From contig URCK01000036.1 in NCBI GenBank assembly GCA_900546295.1, positions 1-15,539 of the forward strand: DNA of 15,539 nt, given 5' to 3'. Made by a program: the position numbers and the translations under genes. This DNA comes from an uncultured Eubacteriales bacterium (lineage in GTDB: Bacteria > Bacillota > Clostridia > Oscillospirales > Oscillospiraceae). Each line of letters starts with the position of its first letter. Positions within the stretch are counted from its first letter, which is position 1. The notes below the pieces were generated by a model. It had not been told where the DNA came from, ran no database searches, and saw nothing but the letters and a program-made list of their open reading frames with translations. Shown here piece by piece: positions 6,710-14,094 of the stretch.

Positions 6710-7684
6710 TTACGCGAGCGCGGCGGTGATGATCGCCATGGAGTAGACCTCCTGGGCGTTGCAGCCGCGGGAGAGGTCGTTGATCGGCGCGTTCAGGCCG
6801 AGCAGGATGGGGCCGTAGGCGGCGAAGTTGCCCAGACGCTGGGCGATCTTGTAGCCGATGTTGCCGGCGTTGATGTCAGGGAAGATAAAGGTGTTGGCGT
6901 GGCCGCCGACAGCGTCGTTGATGTGCTTGGTCTTGGCGACAGCCGGAGAGACCGCCGCGTCGAACTGGAACTCGCCGCCGATCGGGGTGTCGGGCATGAG
7001 GGCCTTGGCCTTCTCACAGGCATTGCGCATCTTGTCAACGTCCTCGCCCTTGCCGGAGCCGAGGGTGGAGTAGCTCAGGAAAGCGACCTTCGGATCAACG
7101 CCGAAGATCTTGGCGCAGGAAACGGTCTCCTTGCAGATCTCGACGAGCTCGTCCTCATTGGGCTTGATGTTGATGGCGCAGTCGGCCATGGCGAGCACTT
7201 CGTTCTCGCCGGAAGCGGCGGGACGGACCATGATGAAGCAGGAAGAGACGATCTTGTTGCCCGGCTTGGTCTTGATGAGCTGCAGCGCGGGACGGACGGT
7301 ATCGGCGGTGGAGTAGGTGGCGCCGCCGAGCAGGCAGTCGGCCTTGCCCATCTTGACGAGCATGGTGCCGAAGTAGTTGCCCTTCTTGAGCGCGGCGCGG
7401 CACTCGTCGGCGGTCATCTTGCCCTTGCGCAGCTCGACCATCTTCTCGACCATCGTGTCCATGCCCTCGTAGTTCTCGGGGTCGACGATCTCGGCGCCGC
7501 GGATGTTGAAGCCGACGTCCTCGGCCACAACGGCGATCTCATCGGGGTTGCCGATGAGCACGGGCTTTAAGAAGTTGCTGGACAGCAGGCGCGCGCTTGC
7601 TTCCAGAATGCGGGGGTCGGAACCCTCAGTGAAGACGATGGTCTTGGGGCTCTGCTTGAGCGTAGCGATCAGTTTCGCAAACAT
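6710..7684 (-). CDS. pta: phosphate acetyltransferase
   Basis: Converts acetyl-CoA plus phosphate to acetyl phosphate and CoA. Acetate kinase then uses acetyl phosphate to make ATP and acetate, a main fermentative route. The 324-residue length matches the short, single-domain Pta class. Family blocks visible are IVFTEGSDPRILEAS near the N-terminus, KADCLLGGATYSTADTVRPALQL in the middle, then SYSTLGSGKG, GGEFQFDAAVSP and, near the C-terminus, GPILLGLNAPINDLSRGC. Start ATG 7684 is chosen because AGGAGG lies six bases upstream (7696-7691). An in-frame ATG at 7735 would add 17 residues, but it lies at the predicted transcription start, before the 5' hairpin. The gene is monocistronic, with its own promoter and terminator. 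No ackA is in the window, so the partner kinase must be elsewhere. Confidence 0.96.
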   Translation of the reverse strand: MFAKLIATLKQSPKTIVFTEGSDPRILEASARLLSSNFLKPVLIGNPDEIAVVAEDVGFNIRGAEIVDPENYEGMDTMVEKMVELRKGKMTADECRAALKKGNYFGTMLVKMGKADCLLGGATYSTADTVRPALQLIKTKPGNKIVSSCFIMVRPAASGENEVLAMADCAINIKPNEDELVEICKETVSCAKIFGVDPKVAFLSYSTLGSGKGEDVDKMRNACEKAKALMPDTPIGGEFQFDAAVSPAVAKTKHINDAVGGHANTFIFPDINAGNIGYKIAQRLGNFAAYGPILLGLNAPINDLSRGCNAQEVYSMAIITAALA

Positions 7685-7704
7685 AATTTTCCTCCTATAT
7701 AGGA

Positions 7705-7724
7705 TGCGCCGATTGCACGGCGCA
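7705..7724 (-). promoter_or_regulatory. 5'-proximal hairpin of the pta mRNA
   Basis: Perfect 7-bp stem TGCGCCG (7705-7711) with CGGCGCA (7718-7724), 6-base loop, just after the predicted start of the pta transcript and before the ribosome binding site. The palindrome CCTATATAGG (7694-7703) overlaps the ribosome binding site. The placement parallels that of the gap leader. Confidence 0.45.
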
Positions 7725-7737
7725 AATTTACTCATGT

Positions 7738-7766
7738 AGTATACACCCTTTTTTCAACCGTCACAA
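7738..7766 (-). promoter_or_regulatory. promoter of pta
   Basis: On the minus strand TTGTGA (7766-7761) and TATACT (7743-7738) are 17 bases apart. The predicted start is near 7730, giving a leader of about 46 bases before ATG 7684. Confidence 0.75.
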
Positions 7767-7841
7767 CTAAAATTCCTGCAAAAGTTTACAAATTTTCCAT
7801 ACTCTTGAAACATAATTGCCGTATCTTTTTTCCAAAAAGAC

Positions 7842-7870
7842 TTGACGAAGAGGCAAAAAGCCAGTATGAT
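7842..7870 (+). promoter_or_regulatory. promoter of the M23 peptidase gene
   Basis: TTGACG (7842-7847), a 17-base spacer and TATGAT (7865-7870) form a near-consensus vegetative promoter. The predicted start is about 7877, which coincides with the palindrome at 7877-7893. The promoter is divergent from that of pta. Confidence 0.8.
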
Positions 7871-7876
7871 AGCAGT

Positions 7877-7893
7877 AGTTACAATTTGTAACT
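7877..7893. promoter_or_regulatory. operator-like palindrome at the transcription start
   Basis: AGTTACAA-T-TTGTAACT is a perfect 17-base palindrome (8+1+8) beginning seven bases after the -10 box of the M23 gene. This is where a repressor would block initiation. The core GTTACA-N3-TGTAAC occurs once more in the window, at 13498-13512. The binding protein is unknown. Confidence 0.6.
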
Positions 7894-7932
7894 ATTTTAT
7901 GTCCACCGCCGTTTTCTCTAAGGAGTTTTTAT

Positions 7933-9651
7933 ATGACAGAACAGAATCATTCGACCAAACGCCGCGGCAGCGCGCAGACGCAGCGCCGCGGCGATCGCAC
8001 CCGCGGCACGCCGCCGGAAAAGCAGGCGCGCAAGGGGAGCGGAAATCCTGAGTGGCTGCGTGCGTTTCTGGCGAGCGCAGCGCTGTTTTTTGCTGCGCTG
8101 GACCGCCGCGTCCGCCGCATCGGCCCGCGCGCCCGCACCGTGATGCGCGAGAGCAAGGCGCGCAACTTCCCTGAATCGAACCGTTTTCTCGTGCAGGTCT
8201 TTCTCGTCATCGGCGGGATGTTCCCGATGTGGCGCTCGCTCCTGCACGAAAAGATACAGGCCGACCGCCGCCAGCGCTCCCGCGCCGCCGGTGCGCGTGA
8301 GCGGCACTGGCGCGCCCGGCGTATCAAGCCCCTCCACTTTATCGGCGGGGCGGCGGCTATCGCCGCGATCGCGCTCTTTTTCTCGTTCTACACGCTGGGC
8401 ACGACCGTTGAATACAACGGCAACGTCGTCGATACCGTCGGCAGCGCGTCGCTTGCGCGCCGCGTCGCGGCAAAGCTGGAGAATATCACGACCGAAACGC
8501 TTGGCACGACCTATAAGATCGAGGATGGCGCCATCCACTATGCCACGGCCTTCGTCCGCCGCAGCGACGTTGCGGAGACGGCTGACTTTGAGCAGGAGCT
8601 GGCCGAGGAGCTCGGTCAGGTGACCTACGGCTACTCGCTCTATGTCGACGATGAGCTCATCGGCTCGACGGAATACGCCGGCGCGCTCGAAGATCTGCTC
8701 GATCAGATCAAGCAGATCTATGCCTCGGCGGATACGCTGTCCATCGATTTTGTGGAAAATGTCCGCATCGCGGAGGGCTATGTCCCGACCGAGAGCGTGA
8801 TGAACCTCGGCACGATCGCGGAGCTGCTCAACTCGACCAAGACCGGCGAGGTGACCTACACGGTCGTCAAGGGTGATACCTGGGGGCAGATCGCCAACAG
8901 CCACGGCATGTCTGCCGCCGAGCTGGAAGCGCTCAACCCCGGTTACGACATCAACCGCATCCACATCGGCGATGCGCTGACGCTGTCGAACGCCGTGCCG
9001 TACCTGACCGTCAAGGTCACCGAGCGGCAGAATTACATCGAGGACGTCAACTACGAGGTCAACTATGTGGACGATGCGTCCATGTATCAGGGCGATGAGC
9101 GCGTGATCTCCAAGGGCGTTTTCGGCAAGGCCGACATCGTCGCGGACGTGACCTACATCAACGGCGAGGAGCAGGAGCGCACGGTCATTTCCTCCGTCAC
9201 GCTCTCCGACCCCGTGGGTGAAACGCGCGCACGCGGCACGAAGGTGCGCCCCACATGGTATCCCACCGGCAGCTTCCGCTGGCCGTGCTCGGGCCGCATC
9301 ACCTCGCGCTTTGGTTACCGCAACACCGGCATCCGCGGTGCGACGACCAACCACAAGGGCATCGACATCGCCTGCGCGCGCGGCACGCCGATCTATGCTG
9401 CCGACGGCGGACGCGTCATCTTCTCCGGTTATAAGGGCGCGATGGGCTATGTCGTCATCATCGACCACAACAACGGCTATGTGACCTATTATGAGCACAA
9501 CGGCTCGCTGCTCGTCTCGGCGGGACAGACTGTTTACAAGGGCCAGCAGATCGCCAAGGCGGGCCGCAGCGGCGTCGCCAGCGGCGTCCACTGCCACTTC
9601 GGCATCCAGAGAAACGGTTCGTATGTGAACCCGCTGAATTACCTTAGTTAA
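7933..9651 (+). CDS. membrane-anchored LysM-G5-M23 peptidoglycan endopeptidase
   Basis: Probable zinc metallopeptidase that cuts peptide crosslinks in peptidoglycan, 572 residues, acting outside the membrane. The N-terminal ~132 residues are very rich in Arg and carry two short hydrophobic stretches (44-56 and 85-100). The main membrane span is about 133-154. An extracellular region of unknown fold follows. Next come a LysM motif (~308-352, YTVVKGDTWGQIA), a G5-like domain (~360-437) and a C-terminal M23 domain. Its metal and catalytic residues are present: H474-x3-D478 (HKGID) and H553-C-H555. ATG 7933 is supported by AAGGAG seven bases upstream. The gene is monocistronic, flanked by a strong promoter with a palindromic operator candidate and a 22-bp terminator. 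SpoIIQ-like sporulation proteins are also membrane M23 proteins, but LysM plus G5 favours a wall-remodelling hydrolase. The exact bond cut is not known. Confidence 0.92.
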   Translation: MTEQNHSTKRRGSAQTQRRGDRTRGTPPEKQARKGSGNPEWLRAFLASAALFFAALDRRVRRIGPRARTVMRESKARNFPESNRFLVQVFLVIGGMFPMWRSLLHEKIQADRRQRSRAAGARERHWRARRIKPLHFIGGAAAIAAIALFFSFYTLGTTVEYNGNVVDTVGSASLARRVAAKLENITTETLGTTYKIEDGAIHYATAFVRRSDVAETADFEQELAEELGQVTYGYSLYVDDELIGSTEYAGALEDLLDQIKQIYASADTLSIDFVENVRIAEGYVPTESVMNLGTIAELLNSTKTGEVTYTVVKGDTWGQIANSHGMSAAELEALNPGYDINRIHIGDALTLSNAVPYLTVKVTERQNYIEDVNYEVNYVDDASMYQGDERVISKGVFGKADIVADVTYINGEEQERTVISSVTLSDPVGETRARGTKVRPTWYPTGSFRWPCSGRITSRFGYRNTGIRGATTNHKGIDIACARGTPIYAADGGRVIFSGYKGAMGYVVIIDHNNGYVTYYEHNGSLLVSAGQTVYKGQQIAKAGRSGVASGVHCHFGIQRNGSYVNPLNYLS

Positions 9652-9695
9652 AATCAAAGAGACCTCATCCGCGGGATGAGGTCTCTTTGATTTTA
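9649..9695. terminator. terminator after the M23 peptidase gene
   Basis: Perfect 22-bp inverted repeat (9649-9670 with 9674-9695) around a GCG loop, overlapping the stop codon. The stem ends in ATTTTA rather than a long T run, and it can fold on either strand. Confidence 0.85.
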
Positions 9696-9752
9696 GGGGG
9701 ATCGCACTTCGCTTCGTGCCTTGCCGCCGCAGGCGGCTGCGACACGCGCGAA

Positions 9753-9786
9753 AAACGGCCGCTGCGGGATTCCGCGGCGGCCGTTT
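9753..9786 (-). terminator. terminator of the dus-folC cluster
   Basis: A 15-bp stem (9753-9767 with 9772-9786, one mismatch that becomes G-T on one strand) and a 4-base loop. On the minus strand it is followed by TTTTT (9755-9751) and lies about 11 bases beyond the folC stop. A GC hairpin GCCGCC-GCA-GGCGGC at 9723-9737 follows it. Confidence 0.8.
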
Positions 9787-9796
9787 GCTGTCTGTT

Positions 9797-11089
9797 TTAC
9801 TGTTCCGAGAGCGCGTGGCGGACTTCGCCGGTGAAGTAGAGCGAGCCCCAGGAACAGATGGCGTCATCTTTGCCCGCCATGGCAAGAACGCGGCGAACGC
9901 CATCGTCGGTGTCGGCTGCGGGAATGGCGGGCACGCCCTGCGCGTTCAGCCACGCGGCAAGCTCGTTTTCATCGAGCGCACGCGCGGACGGCGGTGTAAT
10001 GACCACAAAGGCCTTTGCGAGCGGCAGGGCGCGGCGCAGCATCTGCTGCCAGTCCTTGTCGCGCAGAACGCCCGTGAGGAAGATGAGCTTCTTGTCCCCG
10101 TAGAGCGAGGAGAGGGAATCCATCAGCGCATCCGCGCACTGGGGATTGTGCGCGCCGTCGACAATGAAATCGGGGCTGCGGCGCAGAAGCTCGAGCCGCC
10201 CCGGCCACTGCGCGGTGGAAAGGCCCTGATCGATGGCCGCGTCGGTGAGCTTGTCCCAGCCGCGCTCGCGCAGGGCAAAGCATACGTCGATGACCGTGAG
10301 CGCGTTCAGAAGCTGATATTCGCCGAGAAGGCGCAGGTGGAACGGGCCGCGGCCGCGGTATTTGAACTCTTGACCGTCGAGCGAGGACGAAATGCGCTCA
10401 AGCTTTTCCTGCGCGGTGATTGTGAGAGCCACGTCCTCCTGCGCGCACTTTTCGCGCGCGACATTCTCCACGCCCTCGCTCTGGCCGAAGAGCACGGCGT
10501 TCGCGCCATGCTTGATGATGCCGCACTTTTCCGTCGCGATCTTCTCAAGCGTGTCGCCAAGGATGGCGGTATGCTCAAGGCCGATGTTCGTCACGACGCA
10601 GACCTCGGGCGCGGGAATGACGTTCGTCGAGTCCATGCGTCCGCCGAGGCCGACCTCAAGGGCGACGATGTTGCACTGTTCCTGCACAAAGTAGAGAAAG
10701 GCAATGGCGGTCATGATCTCAAAGCCCGTGGGCATTTCGCTCATGCCCTCCGCCGCCGCGCGCACGGTGTTCGTGAGCGCGATGAGGGAAGCGTCGTCGA
10801 TCTCGCGGCCATCCACGCGCATGCGCTCATGGAAGCGCAGCAGGTGGGGAGAGGTGTAAAGCCCCGTGCGGTAGCCCGCGCTTTGCAGCACCGAGGCGAG
10901 CATCGCGGCGGTCGAGCCCTTGCCGTTCGTGCCGGCAATGTGGACGAATCTGAGCTTTTCCTGCGGGTTGCCGAGCAGGCCCAGCAGCTCGTACGAGCGG
11001 GAAAGGCCCGGCTCGCTCTGCTCCCAGTTGTCGAATTGCAGATATTTGAGGGTCTCTTCGATGGTCTGAAGTTCTTTCACGTTGTTCAC
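9797..11089 (-). CDS. folC: folylpolyglutamate synthase / dihydrofolate synthase
   Basis: ATP-dependent Mur-ligase-family enzyme that adds glutamates to folates and, in most bacteria, also makes dihydrofolate from dihydropteroate. It is 430 residues, the usual length. The P-loop GTNGKGS is at residues 53-59, followed by YTSPHLLRFHERMRV. The conserved block EVGLGGRMDSTN is at 145-156, NIGLEHTAILGDTLEKIA follows, and VDGAHNP marks the C-terminal glutamate-ligase domain. The start is uncertain: GTG 11089 gives the length stated, but GTG 11080 has AGGTG spaced six bases upstream and would remove three residues. It is the last gene of the cluster, 57 bases after the rluD-like gene, and a terminator follows. 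Whether the enzyme is bifunctional cannot be read from sequence by eye. Confidence 0.96.
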   Translation of the reverse strand: MNNVKELQTIEETLKYLQFDNWEQSEPGLSRSYELLGLLGNPQEKLRFVHIAGTNGKGSTAAMLASVLQSAGYRTGLYTSPHLLRFHERMRVDGREIDDASLIALTNTVRAAAEGMSEMPTGFEIMTAIAFLYFVQEQCNIVALEVGLGGRMDSTNVIPAPEVCVVTNIGLEHTAILGDTLEKIATEKCGIIKHGANAVLFGQSEGVENVAREKCAQEDVALTITAQEKLERISSSLDGQEFKYRGRGPFHLRLLGEYQLLNALTVIDVCFALRERGWDKLTDAAIDQGLSTAQWPGRLELLRRSPDFIVDGAHNPQCADALMDSLSSLYGDKKLIFLTGVLRDKDWQQMLRRALPLAKAFVVITPPSARALDENELAAWLNAQGVPAIPAADTDDGVRRVLAMAGKDDAICSWGSLYFTGEVRHALSEQ

Positions 11090-11146
11090 CTGTATTTCTC
11101 TTAAAAATACGGCGGGGACGGCAGCCTCCGCCGATGGAATATCGTG

Positions 11147-12058
11147 TTACCGGTCGATCTTGCGCAGCGCTGCGGTGAATTCGCTGGGCAGGGGACAGGT
11201 AAGCGAGACGAGTTCCTTCGTCCGCGGGTGGATGAATTGCAGTCCCACCGCGTGCAGGCACTGCCCTGTGAGGCCGGGGACGGGCTTTTTCGCGCCGTAC
11301 ACCGTATCGCCTAAGATCGGGTGGCCGAGGTAGGCCATGTGCACGCGGATCTGATGCGTGCGCCCGGTCTCGAGCCGGCACTGCACGTGCGTGTAGCCGG
11401 GATAACGGGCGATGACCTCCCAGTGCGTTACCGCGCGGCGTCCACCCGGAACGACGGCCATGCGCTTGCGGTCGCGGCTGTCGCGCGCGATGGGCGCGTC
11501 CACCGTACCGCGATCCTCGCGCAGGTTTCCCACCACGATACACTCGTAGGTGCGCGCAAGCGTGTGGTCCGCGAGCTGGGCAGAGAGGAACTGGTGGGCA
11601 TAGTCATTTTTCGCCGCGATGATAAGCCCGCTCGTGTCGCGGTCGATGCGGTGCACGATGCCGGGGCGCAGCGCGCCGCCAACGCCGGAAAGGCTCGCGC
11701 CACAGTGAAATAAAAGCGCGTTGACGAGCGTCCCGTCCGGATGCCCCGGCGCGGGATGGACGACAAGCCCGCTCGGCTTGTTGACGACGATCACGTCGTC
11801 ATCCTCGTAGACAACGGTAAGCGGGATATCCTGCGGCACAGCGTCGATGGGGGCGGGCTCCTCAGGGGTGAACTCGATGGTCTCATTCCCTGTGAGCTTG
11901 AGGCTCTTGCTCGGCGCTTTGCCGTTGACGAGCACGCGCCCTTCCTCGATGGCCTTCGCCGCCGCCGAGCGCGTCAGCTCTTCGAGCGAGCGGGCGAGAA
12001 AAGCGTCGAGCCGCGCGCCGCGGTCTTCTTCACTTGTTTGCAGCAGGGTCGGTTCCAT
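11147..12058 (-). CDS. RluA-family pseudouridine synthase (RluD-like)
   Basis: Isomerises uridine to pseudouridine in structured RNA, most likely 23S rRNA, 303 residues. An S4 RNA-binding domain occupies about residues 12-63 (RLDAFLARSLEELTRSAAAK, RVLVNGKAPSKS). The catalytic domain has NKPSGLVVHPAPGH (93-106), the motif HRIDRDTSG with catalytic Asp139, and RTYECIV and LETGRTHQIRVHM further on. Start ATG 12058 is chosen because GGGAG lies upstream and the S4 domain starts soon after. The frame continues open upstream to an ATG at 12205, but that part is antiparallel to no homology and lies within lspA. The gene overlaps the end of lspA by 29 bases in another frame, so coupled translation is likely. 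RluD is the closest general resemblance, as bacteria of this group carry several paralogues and the RNA target cannot be fixed from sequence. Confidence 0.93.
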   Translation of the reverse strand: MEPTLLQTSEEDRGARLDAFLARSLEELTRSAAAKAIEEGRVLVNGKAPSKSLKLTGNETIEFTPEEPAPIDAVPQDIPLTVVYEDDDVIVVNKPSGLVVHPAPGHPDGTLVNALLFHCGASLSGVGGALRPGIVHRIDRDTSGLIIAAKNDYAHQFLSAQLADHTLARTYECIVVGNLREDRGTVDAPIARDSRDRKRMAVVPGGRRAVTHWEVIARYPGYTHVQCRLETGRTHQIRVHMAYLGHPILGDTVYGAKKPVPGLTGQCLHAVGLQFIHPRTKELVSLTCPLPSEFTAALRKIDR

Positions 12059-12683
12059 CGGTCTTGTTCTCCCGGTGTTTCTCGTCGTATTTTCCGTAAA
12101 AGGCGAGGTAATAAATGAGCGCGCAGATCGTGCCGCACACGACGAACACATCCGCCACGTTGAAAACGGGGAAGTCCATGAACATCGTGTCGAGCATATC
12201 CACAACGTAGCCGAGGCGCACGCGGTCGATGAGGTTGCCGATGCCGCCGCCCAGGATGCACGCGAGCGACCACTGGCCGAGCGGATGGCGCACGACCTTC
12301 ACAAGCAGCCACGCGAGCACACACATGCCCGCCGCCGTCAGGATGATGAGCAGCCATCTTGCGCCCAAAAAGCTCGACCACGCCGCGCCGTAGTTGTGCA
12401 CGCGCGTGAGACGCAAAAGCGGCGGCAGCAGCGGCTCCGATTCGCCGAGCGACATTGTGTTCACAACGAGCCACTTGACGGCCTGGTCCGCCGCCACGCA
12501 CAAAACCGCCGCGAGGGCAAGGCAGACCGCCTTGCCCTTTGAGCGCCGGTAAAAGCAGAAATATAAAATCGCCATCAGCGCGAGCGCGCCGAAAAAGCTC
12601 CACAGGATCGGCGGCGCGATGCCGCCGGAGACCATGATGACCGTCTCGCCGTCCGCGCCGCCGATCACGCCGATATCATTCAT
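12030..12683 (-). CDS. lspA: lipoprotein signal peptidase (signal peptidase II) with N-terminal extension
   Basis: Integral membrane aspartyl protease that removes signal peptides from diacylglyceryl-modified prolipoproteins. The core has the family blocks D66-QAVK70, HNYGAAWS (96-103, usually NxGAAFS), GGGIGNLIDRVRLGYVVDM with catalytic Asp162, and FNVAD with catalytic Asp178. Four core membrane spans are visible. At 217 residues it is about 50 longer than usual. The extra N-terminus begins MNDIGVIGGADGETVIMVSG and contains an additional hydrophobic span (~26-45). The GGADG stretch resembles the conserved IGIIGGADGP motif of sodium-pumping decarboxylase beta subunits. ATG 12683 is supported by an ATGA overlap with the anti-sigma gene stop, so the extension is probably translated. 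A start at a later codon would give a normal-length LspA, but no better ribosome site was seen. Confidence 0.93.
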   Translation of the reverse strand: MNDIGVIGGADGETVIMVSGGIAPPILWSFFGALALMAILYFCFYRRSKGKAVCLALAAVLCVAADQAVKWLVVNTMSLGESEPLLPPLLRLTRVHNYGAAWSSFLGARWLLIILTAAGMCVLAWLLVKVVRHPLGQWSLACILGGGIGNLIDRVRLGYVVDMLDTMFMDFPVFNVADVFVVCGTICALIYYLAFYGKYDEKHRENKTDGTDPAANK

Positions 12684-13477
12684 GCGTTCCCCTCTTCCTG
12701 CGCGGCAATGTCATCCGCGCTCTCGTCGGCCGCCGGGGCGGCCTTTGCGACCTCAACGATCAGGATATCCTCCGCTTGAGCGAGCGCGGCGCGCTCCGCC
12801 TCGGGCAGTTCCATGGTATCCGCCAGGTCGTGGGCCGTTTCGGCCACGACAAGGTAGCTGACGCACTCGTCATTTTCCGCATACACGGCCATGCCGCGCT
12901 CGCGCAGGAATTCTGCCGCCGCGGGCGCATCCAGCGTGATGATGGGATAGCCGTCCTCGTCGGCGGCGCGGTCGGCCGCAGCGTCCTCCGGCACGCCTTG
13001 GTAGAGGACGTCCTCGTCAGCGAGCGCGCCGTCCTTCTGCACGGCGGCGTAGGTGTAGGAGTAGCTGTCGTTCGCCGCGCCGCCGGCGGTATCGTCCATG
13101 GCGCTGCTGTTGCCGGCGGCGACGGTTTCGTTTGCGGCTTTGTCGCTCCCGGCGCGCGGCAGGAAATTGAGCGCCGCGGCAGAGATCACCACGAGCGCAA
13201 AGCAGGCTGCCAGCACGCGCGGCCACGCGCGGCGGCTGCGCTTTTTGGTGCGCTCCTCTTCGTGCAGCCGCTCGAGCACACGCTCGGAAAAGCCATCCGG
13301 CGCGTCAAGCTCCGGCAGGTCTTCGAACATCGCGTGCAGGATCATGAGCTCAGACAGGCGCTCGCGGCAGGCCTCACACTGCTCCAGATGCGACAGAAGG
13401 TCGCTGCGTTCGGTTTCATTCAGTTCTCCGTCTGCAAAGGCAGAGAGCGCGGCGGTATAGTCTTCACAGCGCTTCAT
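12680..13477 (-). CDS. membrane anti-sigma factor with zinc-finger domain
   Basis: Probable anti-sigma factor holding the upstream-encoded ECF sigma factor inactive at the membrane, 265 residues. The N-terminus has the zinc-binding anti-sigma (ZAS/zf-HC2) signature: C4, then H30-x3-C34-x2-C37 in HLEQCEAC. A basic patch KKRSRRAWPR (78-87) precedes a single membrane span at 88-106. The outer part (~107-265) is acidic and rich in Ala and Asp, with no domain that I recognise. It may sense an envelope signal or be the target of regulated proteolysis. ATG 13477 overlaps the sigma stop codon as ATGA, and its own TGA overlaps the lspA start the same way. The partnership with the sigma factor is inferred from this arrangement. 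A palindrome GTTACA-N3-TGTAAC lies 21 bases upstream of its start. Confidence 0.88.
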   Translation of the reverse strand: MKRCEDYTAALSAFADGELNETERSDLLSHLEQCEACRERLSELMILHAMFEDLPELDAPDGFSERVLERLHEEERTKKRSRRAWPRVLAACFALVVISAAALNFLPRAGSDKAANETVAAGNSSAMDDTAGGAANDSYSYTYAAVQKDGALADEDVLYQGVPEDAAADRAADEDGYPIITLDAPAAAEFLRERGMAVYAENDECVSYLVVAETAHDLADTMELPEAERAALAQAEDILIVEVAKAAPAADESADDIAAQEEGNA

Positions 13478-14085
13478 TTGGCGCTCATCCCCTCTCGGTT
13501 ACATTCTGTAACTTTTGACGCAGACTTTTCGAAAAAGTTCCCGCTGACAGATAAAAAATTGCGCAAAAGTGTTCGCCCCCGGCTGATGCGCGATTTCACG
13601 GTGCCAAGTTCCAGCTCGAGCGTCTCCGAAATTTCGGAATAGGTCAGGCCCTCGACCTCCCGCAGAAGCAAAATGCTGCGGTATTCGGCAGGAAGCGACA
13701 TAAGCCCCTCCTGCAAAAGCCGCTGCGCTTCGCGCTGTTCGAGCGCCTGCGGCGGCTGGGGCGCGGGGTCCGCCGCGTCCAGAAAGAGCGCCTCGTCATC
13801 GAGCGAGACGCTGCCTTCGCTCTTGCGCCTGCGGCGCATGAGGTCGATGCAGGCGTTGGAGGCCAGACGGTAGATCCATGTGGAGAGCGCCGATTCCTGG
13901 CGGAAGCGGTCGATGCCGCGCCAGAGAGCGAGAAACGTGTCCTGCGCGGCCTCCTCTGCGTCTTCGGCGTTGCCGCACATGCGGACGCAGAGGGCATATA
14001 TCTTTTTTTCGTATAGGCGGATCAGTTCTTCGAAGGCGGTTTCGTCCCGCGCTTGAAGGCGAGCGATCAGTTCCTTTTCGTTCAT
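13474..14085 (-). CDS. ECF-type RNA polymerase sigma factor
   Basis: Sigma-70 family factor of the extracytoplasmic function group, 203 residues, with only regions 2 and 4. Region 2 is visible as AFEELIRLYEKKIYALCVRMCGNAEDAEEAAQDTFLALW and TWIYRLASNACIDLMRRRR (~17-86). Region 4 is visible as LPAEYRSILLLREVEGLTYSEISETLELELGTVKSRISRGRTLLR (~131-175), including the helix-turn-helix for the -35 element. A linker rich in Pro and Ala joins them. ATG 14085 has GGGAGG just upstream, overlapping the end of dus, whose stop lies nine bases before. The last ~25 residues after region 4 are not conserved-looking, and their DNA contains the GTTACA-N3-TGTAAC palindrome. The target promoters are unknown, and no obvious ECF-type promoter copy was recognised in the window. 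Confidence 0.93.
   Translation of the reverse strand: MNEKELIARLQARDETAFEELIRLYEKKIYALCVRMCGNAEDAEEAAQDTFLALWRGIDRFRQESALSTWIYRLASNACIDLMRRRRKSEGSVSLDDEALFLDAADPAPQPPQALEQREAQRLLQEGLMSLPAEYRSILLLREVEGLTYSEISETLELELGTVKSRISRGRTLLRNFLSVSGNFFEKSASKVTECNREGMSAK
13498..13512. promoter_or_regulatory. palindrome GTTACA-TTC-TGTAAC at the sigma/anti-sigma junction
   Basis: A 6+3+6 palindrome inside the last codons of the sigma gene, 21 bases before the anti-sigma start. It shares both arms with the operator-like site at 7877-7893. It could be a binding site or a coincidence of coding sequence. Confidence 0.35.
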
Positions 14086-14094
14086 GTTCCTCCC

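Noticed and set aside
6482..7570. Long plus-strand open frame of 362 codons
   Set aside because: It runs antisense to pta, whose product is clearly recognisable. The translated sequence is low-complexity (Gly, Val, Asp, Leu) with no family features.
7888..7903. WalR-type box (TGTWAH-N5-TGTWAH) before the wall hydrolase
   Set aside because: Only one half-site (TGTAAC) is present; the second does not match at the right spacing, while the palindrome explains the sequence better.
7918..9903. Minus-strand frame of 661 codons
   Set aside because: It is antisense to the M23 peptidase gene and an effect of GC-rich codon bias; no ribosome site or domain.
9716..11104. Plus-strand frame of 462 codons
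   Set aside because: Antisense to folC and starts inside the folC terminator; composition is Arg/Ala/His-rich shadow sequence.
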